From the NCBI GenBank assembly GCA_022567475.1, contig JADFGZ010000006.1, positions 1-32,534 of the forward strand: a stretch of 32,534 nt of DNA, written 5' to 3'. This DNA is from Acidobacteriota bacterium (GTDB taxonomy: Bacteria > Acidobacteriota > Terriglobia > 2-12-FULL-54-10). Of the stretch, positions 24,031 through 31,818 are shown piece by piece. A program made the position numbers and the translations under genes. Under the pieces are notes generated by a model. That model was not told the origin of the DNA. It saw only the letters and a list, made by a program, of their open reading frames with translations, and did not search any database. Numbering within the stretch: position 1 is the stretch's first letter; every line of letters starts with the position of its first letter.

Positions 24031-24749
24031 CCCGGCTTAGCAAATATTTCTGTGTTGTTTTCTTGTTGAGTTGCGCGGTCGCAGAGATGCCTAGCGCTGC
24101 CGCAGCGGAAGAGGGCGAAGCGCCTTTTTCTCTGTTTGACGAGGAAGAGAGCTTAACGTACAGGCTTCTTTGGCCGAGCGGGGTGATGCTGGGAGAAGCT
24201 GTCTTGCGGGGCTCTTTCTCGGGAGATAATCTGCATTTTCAGCTTACGGTAGAAGCTGGCTTGCCTCAGTACAACATCAGCCACTCTTCCTCCTCCGTGG
24301 CGACGAAGGATGGCCTCTGCTCCCTCCAATTTCAGGGAAATACCCGCAGGGGATCGAAAGCTTTAGACGAGTCGATAGAATTTGACCAGACGGCACACCT
24401 GGCGCGGCGAACGAGGGGAAATCAAACAACCTCAGCGTCCATCCCGGAGTGCGCCCGCGACCCGCTGACTTTTCTTTATTATTTTCGCAACCAGCTCGCT
24501 TTGGGCAAGACCTTGGACTCGGGAACATTCCATTTGGGGGCAAACTTCAGCTTGCAGATTGAAGCGGCGGGGCCCGAAACAGTGGACGCAGGCGGGCGGC
24601 AGTGGCCTGCGGAAAAGTATCGGGTGACATACAGGGGGCCCAATTCGGAGCGAACCGTTGAACTGTGGATTTCGACCGATGCGACTCCCAAACCTGTGCG
24701 GGTCCGGGTCGCGTTTCCTCTGGCAGTATTTTCCGCCGAGTTGGAGTGA
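24027..24749 (+). CDS. DUF3108-family exported protein
   Basis: 240 residues starting at TTG 24027, which overlaps the preceding stop (TTGA) and has GGAGAA about 7 bases upstream. A signal peptide (about 1-27, ending SAAAAEE) is followed by a beta-rich domain with DUF3108 marks: ESLTYRLLWPSGVMLGEAVL near the start, RDPLTFLYYFRNQLALGKTL in the middle, and ERTVELWISTDATPKPVRVR near the end. Function of the family is not known; it is exported and often near cell-envelope genes. Coupling to the repeat-domain protein suggests a periplasmic role in the same glycan pathway. Confidence 0.8.
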   Translation: MTRLSKYFCVVFLLSCAVAEMPSAAAAEEGEAPFSLFDEEESLTYRLLWPSGVMLGEAVLRGSFSGDNLHFQLTVEAGLPQYNISHSSSSVATKDGLCSLQFQGNTRRGSKALDESIEFDQTAHLARRTRGNQTTSASIPECARDPLTFLYYFRNQLALGKTLDSGTFHLGANFSLQIEAAGPETVDAGGRQWPAEKYRVTYRGPNSERTVELWISTDATPKPVRVRVAFPLAVFSAELE

Positions 24750-24848
24750 GCAACGCAAATCCCTGCTTCCTGAGACCTGTGTGCTCCAAACAAAAAACGG
24801 AAACCGAATAACCGCCCGGAATCCTCCATCCGAACCTTCTCTTCGACC

Positions 24849-26918
24849 ATGCGCATTGCGTTTTTTTCGTCCCTGAATCCGAAACCGTCCGGCATCTCAG
24901 ATTACAGCGAAGCCCTTTTGCCGCACTTGGCAACACAAGTGGACCAAGTGGACGTTTTCATCGAGGATTACGAGCCTTCTATTCCGTTGTTCTGCGACCG
25001 GCTGCGGGTTCGTCATTACCGGGAATTTGAGCCGGAGTATCGCGCCGGGCGCTATGACGCGGTGCTCTATCACATCGGTAATAATCCCTACCACGTCTAT
25101 ATCTACGATTTAGCGTTGCGGATACCGGGCGTGCTGGTGCTCCATGAATTCAACCTGCACCACCTGCTGGCTAACGTCACGATCGCCCGTCAGGATTGGG
25201 AGGGATACTTCCAGGAGGTCGAATACAATGCCGGCCCTGCCGCCCTGGAACGGGCGCAAAAAGTCCGGGAGGGCCTGCAAGAACCCGACTATGACAATAT
25301 TGCCATGAACCGCCGGTTGCTGGAACAAAGCCGGGGAGCGATTGTCCACAGCGATTATGTGGTGCGCCAAGTGCAGGAAAATGGTTTTCTTCTCCCTCTT
25401 CGCAAAATTCAGCACGGTGTCGAAATACCCGCTGTGGATGCGGGAAAGGCGCGCCGCCGGCTTGCGCGGCTCGCCGGGTTTTCCTTGGACAACGGCACGC
25501 CGGTCCTGGGCGTCTTCGGTTTCTTGAAGTCCTACAAGAGAATCCATGAGGTACTGCGGGCCTTTGCGCGCCTCTGCAAGTTGTACCCCAAAGCCAAGCT
25601 GGTGTTGGTGGGTGAGGAGCACCCGCAATATCCTCTGCGGCCCTTGATCTCAGAATTGGCCATTGACGATGCCGTCCGTATTCTGGGCTATGTGGATTTG
25701 GAAACTTTCGTGGACTGCATGGCGGCCTGCGATATCTGCGTCAACCTGCGCGGGCCCACTGCCGGAGAGACTTCCGGCAGTTTCTTGCGGGCGCTGGCGC
25801 TCGGCAAACCTACATTAGTCTCCGAGATTGGGACGTTCCTGGAGCTTCCCGACGATGTCGCCGTGAAGATTCCAGTGACTGGAAGGGAGATCGACTGGCT
25901 CTTTGAGTACATGCGGATTCTTTTGGAGGAGCCCGTGCTGGCCCGCGCAATTGGAGAACGCGGCTTGGCGTACGCGGCGCAAGAATGTTCCTGGCCGAAA
26001 GTAGCGGCAGAGTACGTTGAATTTCTCAAGCAGTGTGCCGACAGGGAGCCCGTCCGGAGCAACTCGGAGCCGAAGCCAGCCTCTGGTGTTGCTGAAGAGA
26101 ATAGTTCCCGCACGGATGTTTCCCAGGAAGAACTGGAAGAATACATCGTCGGTTTTTCTCATGCATCCCCGATGATGGAGGAGTATGTGCTGCTCCACCG
26201 CAAGCGATTAGCGCGCACGGTCGAGATCACTCCTGCCGGCCGTTCCGAAGACCGGGTATTGGAATTGGGCTGTTATCTGCATTTGACTCCGGCGCTCCGG
26301 AAGTATTTGAGGTACGGAGAAGTGCGAGGCGCATATTATGGTCCGGCGGGAAGGACCGATTACCGGGCTGCAACGGCCCCGGACGGAGAGGTGTTTGCTT
26401 GTCCCATTGACCTGTTTGATGTGGAGCGGGATCCGTTTCCGTATGCGGACGGCTATTTCCAAACCGTCTTGTGCTGCGAGTTGCTCGAACACCTGGCGGC
26501 CGACCCCATGCACATGATGGCGGAAATCAACCGCATCCTTGCGCCCGGAGGGCATCTGGTGCTCAGTACGCCGAACGTAACCAGTTTGCGCAGTGTGCAC
26601 GCCGTCCTGCTCGGTTACCACCCGGGGCTGTTCCACGCCTACATCAAGCCGGACGAAGAAGGCAGGGCGGACCCCCGGCACAGCCGCGAATACGCGCCCC
26701 GCGAAGTTGCGTTGCTTTTGGAAGCCGCCGGATTGCAAGTCATCTTGCTGGAAACAGGAGACTATCGCAGCGAGGGCTCTGTTTCCGAATCCACCGAAAA
26801 ATTGCTGGAGGCAAATCAATTCCCGCCGGAGCTGCGGGGAGAGATCATTTACTGTGTGGGACGGAAGGTCGGTCCGGTCCGGGAACGGTGGCCCAAAGAG
26901 CTATACTATTTCCCGTAG
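24849..26918 (+). CDS. Bifunctional GT4 glycosyltransferase / class I methyltransferase
   Basis: 689 residues in two domains. Residues 1-395 are a GT4 transferase: FSSLNPKPSGISDYSEALLP acceptor loop, LGVFGFLKSYKRIHEVLRAF, AKLVLVGEEHP, ILGYVDLETFVDCMAACDIC, and the Glu-containing GETSGSFLRALALGKPTLVS. After a low-complexity linker (about 396-425) residues 430-660 form a SAM methyltransferase: VLELGCYLHLTPAL at motif I, PFPYADGYFQTVLCCELLEH and ILAPGGHLVLSTPNVTSL. Motif I lacks the usual second and third Gly, so SAM binding could be atypical. One chain adding a sugar and methylating the glycan is the simplest reading. The 98-base gap upstream holds no gene, and the ribosome site is weak. Confidence 0.85.
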   Translation: MRIAFFSSLNPKPSGISDYSEALLPHLATQVDQVDVFIEDYEPSIPLFCDRLRVRHYREFEPEYRAGRYDAVLYHIGNNPYHVYIYDLALRIPGVLVLHEFNLHHLLANVTIARQDWEGYFQEVEYNAGPAALERAQKVREGLQEPDYDNIAMNRRLLEQSRGAIVHSDYVVRQVQENGFLLPLRKIQHGVEIPAVDAGKARRRLARLAGFSLDNGTPVLGVFGFLKSYKRIHEVLRAFARLCKLYPKAKLVLVGEEHPQYPLRPLISELAIDDAVRILGYVDLETFVDCMAACDICVNLRGPTAGETSGSFLRALALGKPTLVSEIGTFLELPDDVAVKIPVTGREIDWLFEYMRILLEEPVLARAIGERGLAYAAQECSWPKVAAEYVEFLKQCADREPVRSNSEPKPASGVAEENSSRTDVSQEELEEYIVGFSHASPMMEEYVLLHRKRLARTVEITPAGRSEDRVLELGCYLHLTPALRKYLRYGEVRGAYYGPAGRTDYRAATAPDGEVFACPIDLFDVERDPFPYADGYFQTVLCCELLEHLAADPMHMMAEINRILAPGGHLVLSTPNVTSLRSVHAVLLGYHPGLFHAYIKPDEEGRADPRHSREYAPREVALLLEAAGLQVILLETGDYRSEGSVSESTEKLLEANQFPPELRGEIIYCVGRKVGPVRERWPKELYYFP

Positions 26919-27098
26919 CTGCTCAGCTTTTACAGGGGTTTCACAGCCGCTCGGGGGTGGAAAGCCCGGTTCCATTGTCGCCGAAAGACAGGGATGTTCG
27001 GCTTCCGCTTATGGAATAATTCGTAACGTGCGTGGAGACAGGCAAGAACCGGAGCGAAGCATGTGCGCTTTGCGGAATACGGCAAGCGTCCCGATTGA

Positions 27099-28424
27099 GT
27101 GCCGGAGAGAGTAATCGACACAGTGCAATCAGCGAAAACTATCCGTCCACACCGCGCTCGTTTTCTCCGAACTCAGGTCCAGACCGATGGGCCATGCCGG
27201 ATCAATGTACATTGCACGATTGAGAACTCCGGTCGAATGACCTGGACAGAGCGGGCGGTGTCACGGGAAAGCGGCCCGGAGGGTGGGAGGGCAGTCGAGG
27301 TGGGACCGGTTTATCTTGGCTATCACGTCTTCGATGCCCTGACCGGACTGCTGCTGATAGACGGTGCCCGATCCAGCATGGGCGGCGACTGTAAGCCGGG
27401 AGAACAATGCGAGGCAACAGCGGAGATTCAGTTGCCTCCGGAAGAAGGCCGGTACCATGTTGTGATCTCTCCAGTAGAGGAGCAGGTTGGCTGGTTTTAC
27501 GAGTGCGGTTCCGAATATTTATTGTTGGAAGTTGCTTCCAGCCAGGAGAGTGTCACTGTGCAGCGTGTCCGGCGCACCACGCGCACGCGCATGCGCGTGC
27601 GCCGCATCCTGCGGTCGCTGTTTCGGGCGTTTTGGTATCCCTTGCGCACCCTGACGCATCGCTACTCTCTCATCTTTTCGATGGTGCGGCGAGACGTTCT
27701 GGGACGCTACCGGGGTTCGTTCGGCGGGGCTGCCTGGACCATTCTCCATCCGCTGCTGTTGATGCTAGCCTACTACTTTGTGTTTTCTGTCGTTTTGCGG
27801 GTTCGTTTCCGGGCCGAGCAGGGCTCAGCCGGATTTGTTCTCTATTTTCTTTGTGGCATGCTGCCGTGGATGGCTTTCAGCGAGGCGGTGGGGCGATCCG
27901 CCACCACCGTGATGGATCACGGTAATTTTGTCAAGCGGGTGCTCTTTCCTCTGGAGATTCTTCCTCTGAACTTGACGCTCGCGGGTCTGGTAACGGAATT
28001 ATTTGGGCTGTTGATTTTCTTTGTGGCTTTGGTGGCGCTGGGAGCGGGAATTCCTGCGACCGCGGCCTACTTCCCGCTGGTTCTCGTTCCGCAGTTTTTG
28101 CTGACCGTGGGACTCTGCTGGTTTCTGGCGGCGCTGGGAGTTTTTTTACGGGACACGGGTCATATCCTGGGATTCTTGCTTACGGTTTGGTTTTTTATAA
28201 CGCCGATCTGTTATCCGGCGACGGCGCTGCCGGAATCCTATCTCTGGCTGTTTGAGAAAAACCCGATGTACACCATCGTGGAAGCCTATCGCGCAATCCT
28301 GCTTGAAAACTCACCGCCGGATTGGGGTCCGCTCGCCACGCTGTGGGTTGTGTCTGTGGCGGCGTTTTTTGGCGGACATGCCTGGTTCTACAAAGTGAAG
28401 AAGTCTTTTGCGGATTTGATCTGA
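27099..28424 (+). CDS. ABC-2 glycan exporter permease with N-terminal beta domain
   Basis: 441 residues, GTG at 27099 (alternative GTG at 27123). Residues about 180-441 are a Wzm/TagG-type permease: VRRDVLGRYRGSFGGAAWTI, the FVFSVVL helix, NFVKRVLFPLEILPLNL, and WFFITPICYPATALPESYLW. The first 150 residues are unusual: a hydrophilic, beta-rich domain (about 25-147) with NSGRMTW, VYLGYHVFD, LLIDGARSSM, PGEQCEA, and EEGRYHVVISPVEEQVGWF, a pattern seen in glycan-related proteins. Wzm permeases are normally about 260 residues without it. An Arg-rich linker at 157-173 connects the two, so the extra domain should be cytoplasmic. The stop TGA shares a base with the ATPase ATG. The 180-base gap before it has no clear gene. 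Confidence 0.85.
   Translation: MPERVIDTVQSAKTIRPHRARFLRTQVQTDGPCRINVHCTIENSGRMTWTERAVSRESGPEGGRAVEVGPVYLGYHVFDALTGLLLIDGARSSMGGDCKPGEQCEATAEIQLPPEEGRYHVVISPVEEQVGWFYECGSEYLLLEVASSQESVTVQRVRRTTRTRMRVRRILRSLFRAFWYPLRTLTHRYSLIFSMVRRDVLGRYRGSFGGAAWTILHPLLLMLAYYFVFSVVLRVRFRAEQGSAGFVLYFLCGMLPWMAFSEAVGRSATTVMDHGNFVKRVLFPLEILPLNLTLAGLVTELFGLLIFFVALVALGAGIPATAAYFPLVLVPQFLLTVGLCWFLAALGVFLRDTGHILGFLLTVWFFITPICYPATALPESYLWLFEKNPMYTIVEAYRAILLENSPPDWGPLATLWVVSVAAFFGGHAWFYKVKKSFADLI
27581..27602. repeat. 22-bp perfect GC-rich palindrome at a domain junction
   Basis: GCGCACGCGCATGCGCGTGC plus GC is its own reverse complement, centred on GCATGC. It encodes part of the Arg-rich linker between the extra N-terminal domain and the permease core. 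Confidence 0.85.
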
Positions 28425-29689
28425 TGTTTGCCATTCAAGTGCGTAACGTTGCCAAGATGTACCGGCTCTATCCCGCTCCGGCTGCGCGTCTGAAGGAAAT
28501 GCTTGCCTTTGGACGGCGCTCCTATCACGAGGAGTTCTGGGCGCTGGAAGGGATCAGCTTCAATGTGGAACGGGGCGGGGTTCTGGGCATCATCGGACCG
28601 AACGGCTCCGGCAAGAGCACGCTGCTGGAGATTGTCACCGGCATGCTCGAGCCGACGCGGGGACGTGTGCTGACACGGGGCCGGATTGCCGCCCTGCTTT
28701 CGCTCGGAGCTGGCTTCAATCCGGAGTTCACGGGACGGGAGAACGTCTTTCTCAACGGCGAAATTATGGGGCTCTCCCGGCAGGAGATCGAAAGCAATTT
28801 TTCCCGGATGGAGCGCTTCGCTGAAATCGGCGATTTCATGGACCGGCCAGTAAAAACGTACTCTACAGGGATGTACGTGCGTCTGGCCTTTGCCGCCGCC
28901 ATTCATGTGAATCCGGAGATCCTGGTGGTGGATGAAGTGCTGGCGGTGGGGGATGCCATCTTCGTCAACCGTTGCATTCAGACATTCCAAGAGTTGCGCC
29001 AGCGGGGTGTCACCGTGCTGTTGGTTACCCACGACGTGGGGCTGGTGAAACTGCTTTGTGACCGGGCGCTCCTTCTGATGGACGGACACATCCTGGCCGA
29101 AGGCGACCCGGACAATGTCGTGAACCGCTACAATGGTCTTGTGCTGGAGAGGCAGCGGGCTTTCGATCAGGCGACTCCGTCGCCGATGCTTTCTGGTCCT
29201 GCAGCGGAGCCCCTGGAAAACTTGCAGTATACCTATCGGCATGGGGACCGCCAGGTAGTCGTTGTGAAGGTGGAGCTTTTGAACGAATCCAACCGTCCGG
29301 CCCAGGTGTTTCATTCCGGGGAAAGTATGAGAGTGCGCGTGGCGGTTTATTTTCGAGAGCATCATCCTTGCCCCGTGGTGGGAATGATGATTCGCACCCG
29401 GATTGGAATGGACGTTTTCGGCACCAACACGGAGTTGGAAGATGCCTCTCCGGGACCGGGGCGGCCGGGCGAATTTTGCGAGGTAACTTTCACGTTTCCC
29501 TGCTGGCTGACGCCGCAGGAATACACCTTGACGGTTGCCACCCAATCGCCCGATGGAACCAGCCATGACTGGCTGGACGGAGTACTTTCGTTTCACGTGA
29601 TCGACTCGCGCCGCATAGCCGGGGTTGCCAACCTGCACGCGCGCGTGACAACCCGCAAGTTGCCTTCGCGGTCTCCGATGCCCGCTTGA
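28424..29689 (+). CDS. Wzt-type glycan-export ABC ATPase with C-terminal glycan-binding domain
   Basis: 421 residues from the ATG at 28424, which shares its first base with the stop of the permease gene (TGATG). ATPase half: Walker A GPNGSGKST, the Wzt-type signature YSTGMYVRLAFA, Walker B ILVVDEVLAVGD and H-loop THD. After about residue 260 a beta-sandwich Wzt_C-like domain follows (VVVKVELLNESNRPAQVF, MIRTRIGMDVFGTNT, FTFPCWLTPQEYTLTVATQS). In Escherichia coli O9a the matching domain recognises the methylated end of the finished O-antigen before export. With the permease it would form a polysaccharide exporter driven by ATP. The presence of the C-terminal domain suggests that chain termination by a modifying enzyme is monitored, and such an enzyme is encoded next. 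Confidence 0.93.
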   Translation: MFAIQVRNVAKMYRLYPAPAARLKEMLAFGRRSYHEEFWALEGISFNVERGGVLGIIGPNGSGKSTLLEIVTGMLEPTRGRVLTRGRIAALLSLGAGFNPEFTGRENVFLNGEIMGLSRQEIESNFSRMERFAEIGDFMDRPVKTYSTGMYVRLAFAAAIHVNPEILVVDEVLAVGDAIFVNRCIQTFQELRQRGVTVLLVTHDVGLVKLLCDRALLLMDGHILAEGDPDNVVNRYNGLVLERQRAFDQATPSPMLSGPAAEPLENLQYTYRHGDRQVVVVKVELLNESNRPAQVFHSGESMRVRVAVYFREHHPCPVVGMMIRTRIGMDVFGTNTELEDASPGPGRPGEFCEVTFTFPCWLTPQEYTLTVATQSPDGTSHDWLDGVLSFHVIDSRRIAGVANLHARVTTRKLPSRSPMPA

Positions 29690-29722
29690 GGATGCGCTCA
29701 TCCCGAAAGGGAGATTTTCTCC

Positions 29723-31162
29723 ATGTCTGCCAACAATCAGAAAAACACGGAACTGGCCGGGCTGCTCCACGAAATCCGGGAGCGGCTCACAAGCAAATTT
29801 GCGAGAGTGGTCCCGGAGGACCCCGAATTGAACCTGCCGTCCACCGAGCCTCTCCAGAAGTCGCAGGCGGAGGCTGGCCGGCTTGTGTCTGCGATTGGAA
29901 CTGTCAACCCACGGCCATCGAGCCTCGCCAATGATCTGATCCAGATGTGTAAAAATGCTTTTGCAAGGCTCCTGGATTGGCAGGTCCGGCCCCAGAGGGA
30001 ATTCAATCGCGCAGTGGTAGAGTCTCTGGCGGGAGTTACGGAGGTTCTCCAGGACCAGAACAGAAACTTTACGATTCTTGCCGAATCGGTTAAACATTCC
30101 AACCGCGTTTCTGAGGGATTAGGACAAGAAATCGACAACTTTGAAAAACGACTGGCCGATCTAGGTGTGCAATTTGAGGAGCAGATGAAGCTGCATCGAT
30201 GGGCTTATGACGGCGTCATGGCGCGGCAATCCTCTGCATTGCAGGATCGCACCTTTGAGCTTCTGGAAGCCCTCCAGGAACAAATTCACGAGGAGCTTCG
30301 TATCTTGCGCCAGCGTGTAACCGCCCAGGCGAGAGCGGCTCAAGCAAAACCGGATGACGCTCGCATGGTGGTTGCCGATTCGTGCGCCGGAAGCAGCGGA
30401 AAGACGACACTCCCGCCGGGAATCGACTACTTTCAATTGGAGCGGCATTTTCGCGGGACAGAGGAGGAAGTGCGTGCCCGCCAGCGCTTCTACCTTCCAT
30501 TGTTTCAGGGCCGGAAGAAGGTGCTGGATATCGCTTGCGGCCGGGGCGAATTTCTGGAACTGATGCGCGAGGCAGGGGCAGGATGCCGGGGAATTGACTT
30601 GAGCCCTGATATGGTGGGCTGTTGTTTGGAAAAAGGTCTCGACGTGGTTGAAGCAGATGCGTTCCGCTATCTGGAGACCGTGCCAGACGGCTCGTTGGAC
30701 GGCATTTTTTGCGCGCAATTTGTGGAGCATCTGGAGCCGCAGGCATACATCCGCTTGATATCCCGGTGCGTGGCAAAACTGGCTCCTGCGGGAATTCTTG
30801 CGGTGGAGACGCAAAATCCTGAGTGCCTGGCAATTTTCAGCAAGACGTTTTTTCTGGATCCTACCCATGTCCGGCCTATTCCGCCCGCCCAAATGCGGTT
30901 CCTGTTTGCCGAGGCTGGCCTGAGGAAGATCACGACACATTTTCTTTCCCCTGCGGCAGGCGGACTGGCAGTGATTCCCCAGCTCGAATCCCAGGTGATC
31001 GAAGCAGACGCGTTGCAGGCCTGGAACGCCGCTGTGATCGAATTCAACGAAACCTACTTCGGCGGCATGGACTACGCCGTCATCGGCTATCGGGCAGCCG
31101 CCGCTTCCAGCGCCGAATCTCCGGATCGGAAGAAATCGCAGAAAACACCACTTCAGGAATAA
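29723..31162 (+). CDS. Coiled-coil methyltransferase, candidate glycan chain terminator
   Basis: 479 residues, ATG at 29723 with AAGGGAG upstream. The N-terminal 215 residues are mostly helical, with heptad-like stretches (about 95-205) rich in Glu, Gln and Leu. From about 232 a class I methyltransferase starts: GIDYFQLERHFRGTEEEVRA, VLDIACGRGEFLELM (motif I), GIDLSPDMVG, DGIFCAQFVEHLEP, LAVETQNPECL and FFLDPTHVRPIPPAQMRFLF. The DYFxLExxFRG lead-in and DPTHVRP loop are shared with the methyltransferase half of WbdD and its relatives, which cap O-antigen chains. No kinase domain is present. Placement directly after the Wzt-type ATPase fits a terminator whose coiled coil could act as a length ruler. 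The role is inferred; the enzyme class is firm. Confidence 0.85.
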   Translation: MSANNQKNTELAGLLHEIRERLTSKFARVVPEDPELNLPSTEPLQKSQAEAGRLVSAIGTVNPRPSSLANDLIQMCKNAFARLLDWQVRPQREFNRAVVESLAGVTEVLQDQNRNFTILAESVKHSNRVSEGLGQEIDNFEKRLADLGVQFEEQMKLHRWAYDGVMARQSSALQDRTFELLEALQEQIHEELRILRQRVTAQARAAQAKPDDARMVVADSCAGSSGKTTLPPGIDYFQLERHFRGTEEEVRARQRFYLPLFQGRKKVLDIACGRGEFLELMREAGAGCRGIDLSPDMVGCCLEKGLDVVEADAFRYLETVPDGSLDGIFCAQFVEHLEPQAYIRLISRCVAKLAPAGILAVETQNPECLAIFSKTFFLDPTHVRPIPPAQMRFLFAEAGLRKITTHFLSPAAGGLAVIPQLESQVIEADALQAWNAAVIEFNETYFGGMDYAVIGYRAAAASSAESPDRKKSQKTPLQE

Positions 31163-31186
31163 AAACTGGGCGACCCGTTGCCTTCA

Positions 31187-31208
31187 CCGAAGGAGCAACT
31201 TGCTTCGG
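31187..31208 (+). terminator. Weak hairpin after the glycan operon
   Basis: CCGA...TCGG with inner AGCAA/TTGCT forms an imperfect stem, followed by a partly T-rich stretch (AATATTCTTTCT). It lies 25 bases after the methyltransferase stop and could end the operon, but the stem is bulged. Confidence 0.25.
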
Positions 31209-31290
31209 AATATTCTTTCTGTGCTGCTGTGTGACAAGGCTTCATGATTCGAGAGCCTTGGCGCAAACAATCTTTTCTGGAGTTGGCTGA

Positions 31291-31770
31291 ATGCTGCTGA
31301 TTCACCGCCTGTTCATCAAGACTGCATTGATCTGGTTGCTATTGGGGGCGGCGGCAGGAGGGTGGATGTTGTTGGGACAAGCGGGGGTCGTGCCGCCGCC
31401 CCGCTGGAATCTCTATACGATCCACATCCATTGGCTGGGAATCGGGTTCTTCCTGAACATGGTTTTCGGGGTGGCCCTGTGGATGTTCCCCCGCAGGAGC
31501 GGGGAGAGCCGCCAGACGGCTGCTCGCGACCCGCTGGCCTGGGCGGCTTACCTGCTGTTGAGCGTGGGCTTGGCGGTGAGAAGCGCCGCCCTACTGTTTC
31601 CGTCCTTGTTGGGAAGCCTTGTGTTAGCCGCCTCGGCGTTCTTACAAGTGGGAGGGATACTGGCCTTCACCCTCGCGATCTGGCCCCGTATCTATTTGCC
31701 GGGCGCCGGGTTGCCGGGTGCTGGGATGCCGCGAGCCGGGATTTCGAAGATCACTCCTGCGGAAAAGTGA
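31291..31770 (+). CDS. Four-helix membrane protein resembling an oxidase subunit I fragment
   Basis: 159 residues. Four membrane helices are predicted at about 12-30, 45-67, 84-103 and 107-130. The second helix, TIHIHWLGIGFFLNMVFGVA followed by LWMFPR, resembles the His-bearing helices of small proteins related to heme-copper oxidase subunit I and NnrS. It therefore might bind heme, but it is far too short for an oxidase. The C-terminus has a three-unit 15-base repeat (31696-31740) encoding LPGAG, LPGAG, MPRAG. The ATG is 128 bases after the methyltransferase gene, and convergent with the last glycosyltransferase. Function not known. Confidence 0.65.
   Translation: MLLIHRLFIKTALIWLLLGAAAGGWMLLGQAGVVPPPRWNLYTIHIHWLGIGFFLNMVFGVALWMFPRRSGESRQTAARDPLAWAAYLLLSVGLAVRSAALLFPSLLGSLVLAASAFLQVGGILAFTLAIWPRIYLPGAGLPGAGMPRAGISKITPAEK
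31696..31740 (+). repeat. 15-bp coding repeat, three units
   Basis: Three tandem 15-base units encode LPGAG, LPGAG and MPRAG near the C-terminus of the small membrane protein. Same unit length as, but unrelated sequence to, the repeat at 13178. Confidence 0.8.
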
Positions 31771-31818
31771 ACTGCGGCGCATCAACAGGTTTTTCTGGGC
31801 TAGCTTTCTGGAAAGAAA

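Noticed and set aside
28388-30097. 569-codon open frame on the minus strand
   Set aside because: It lies antisense to the Wzt-type ATPase and to the start of the methyltransferase gene, both with firm family motifs. Its translation shows no recognisable domain; long antisense frames are common at this GC content.
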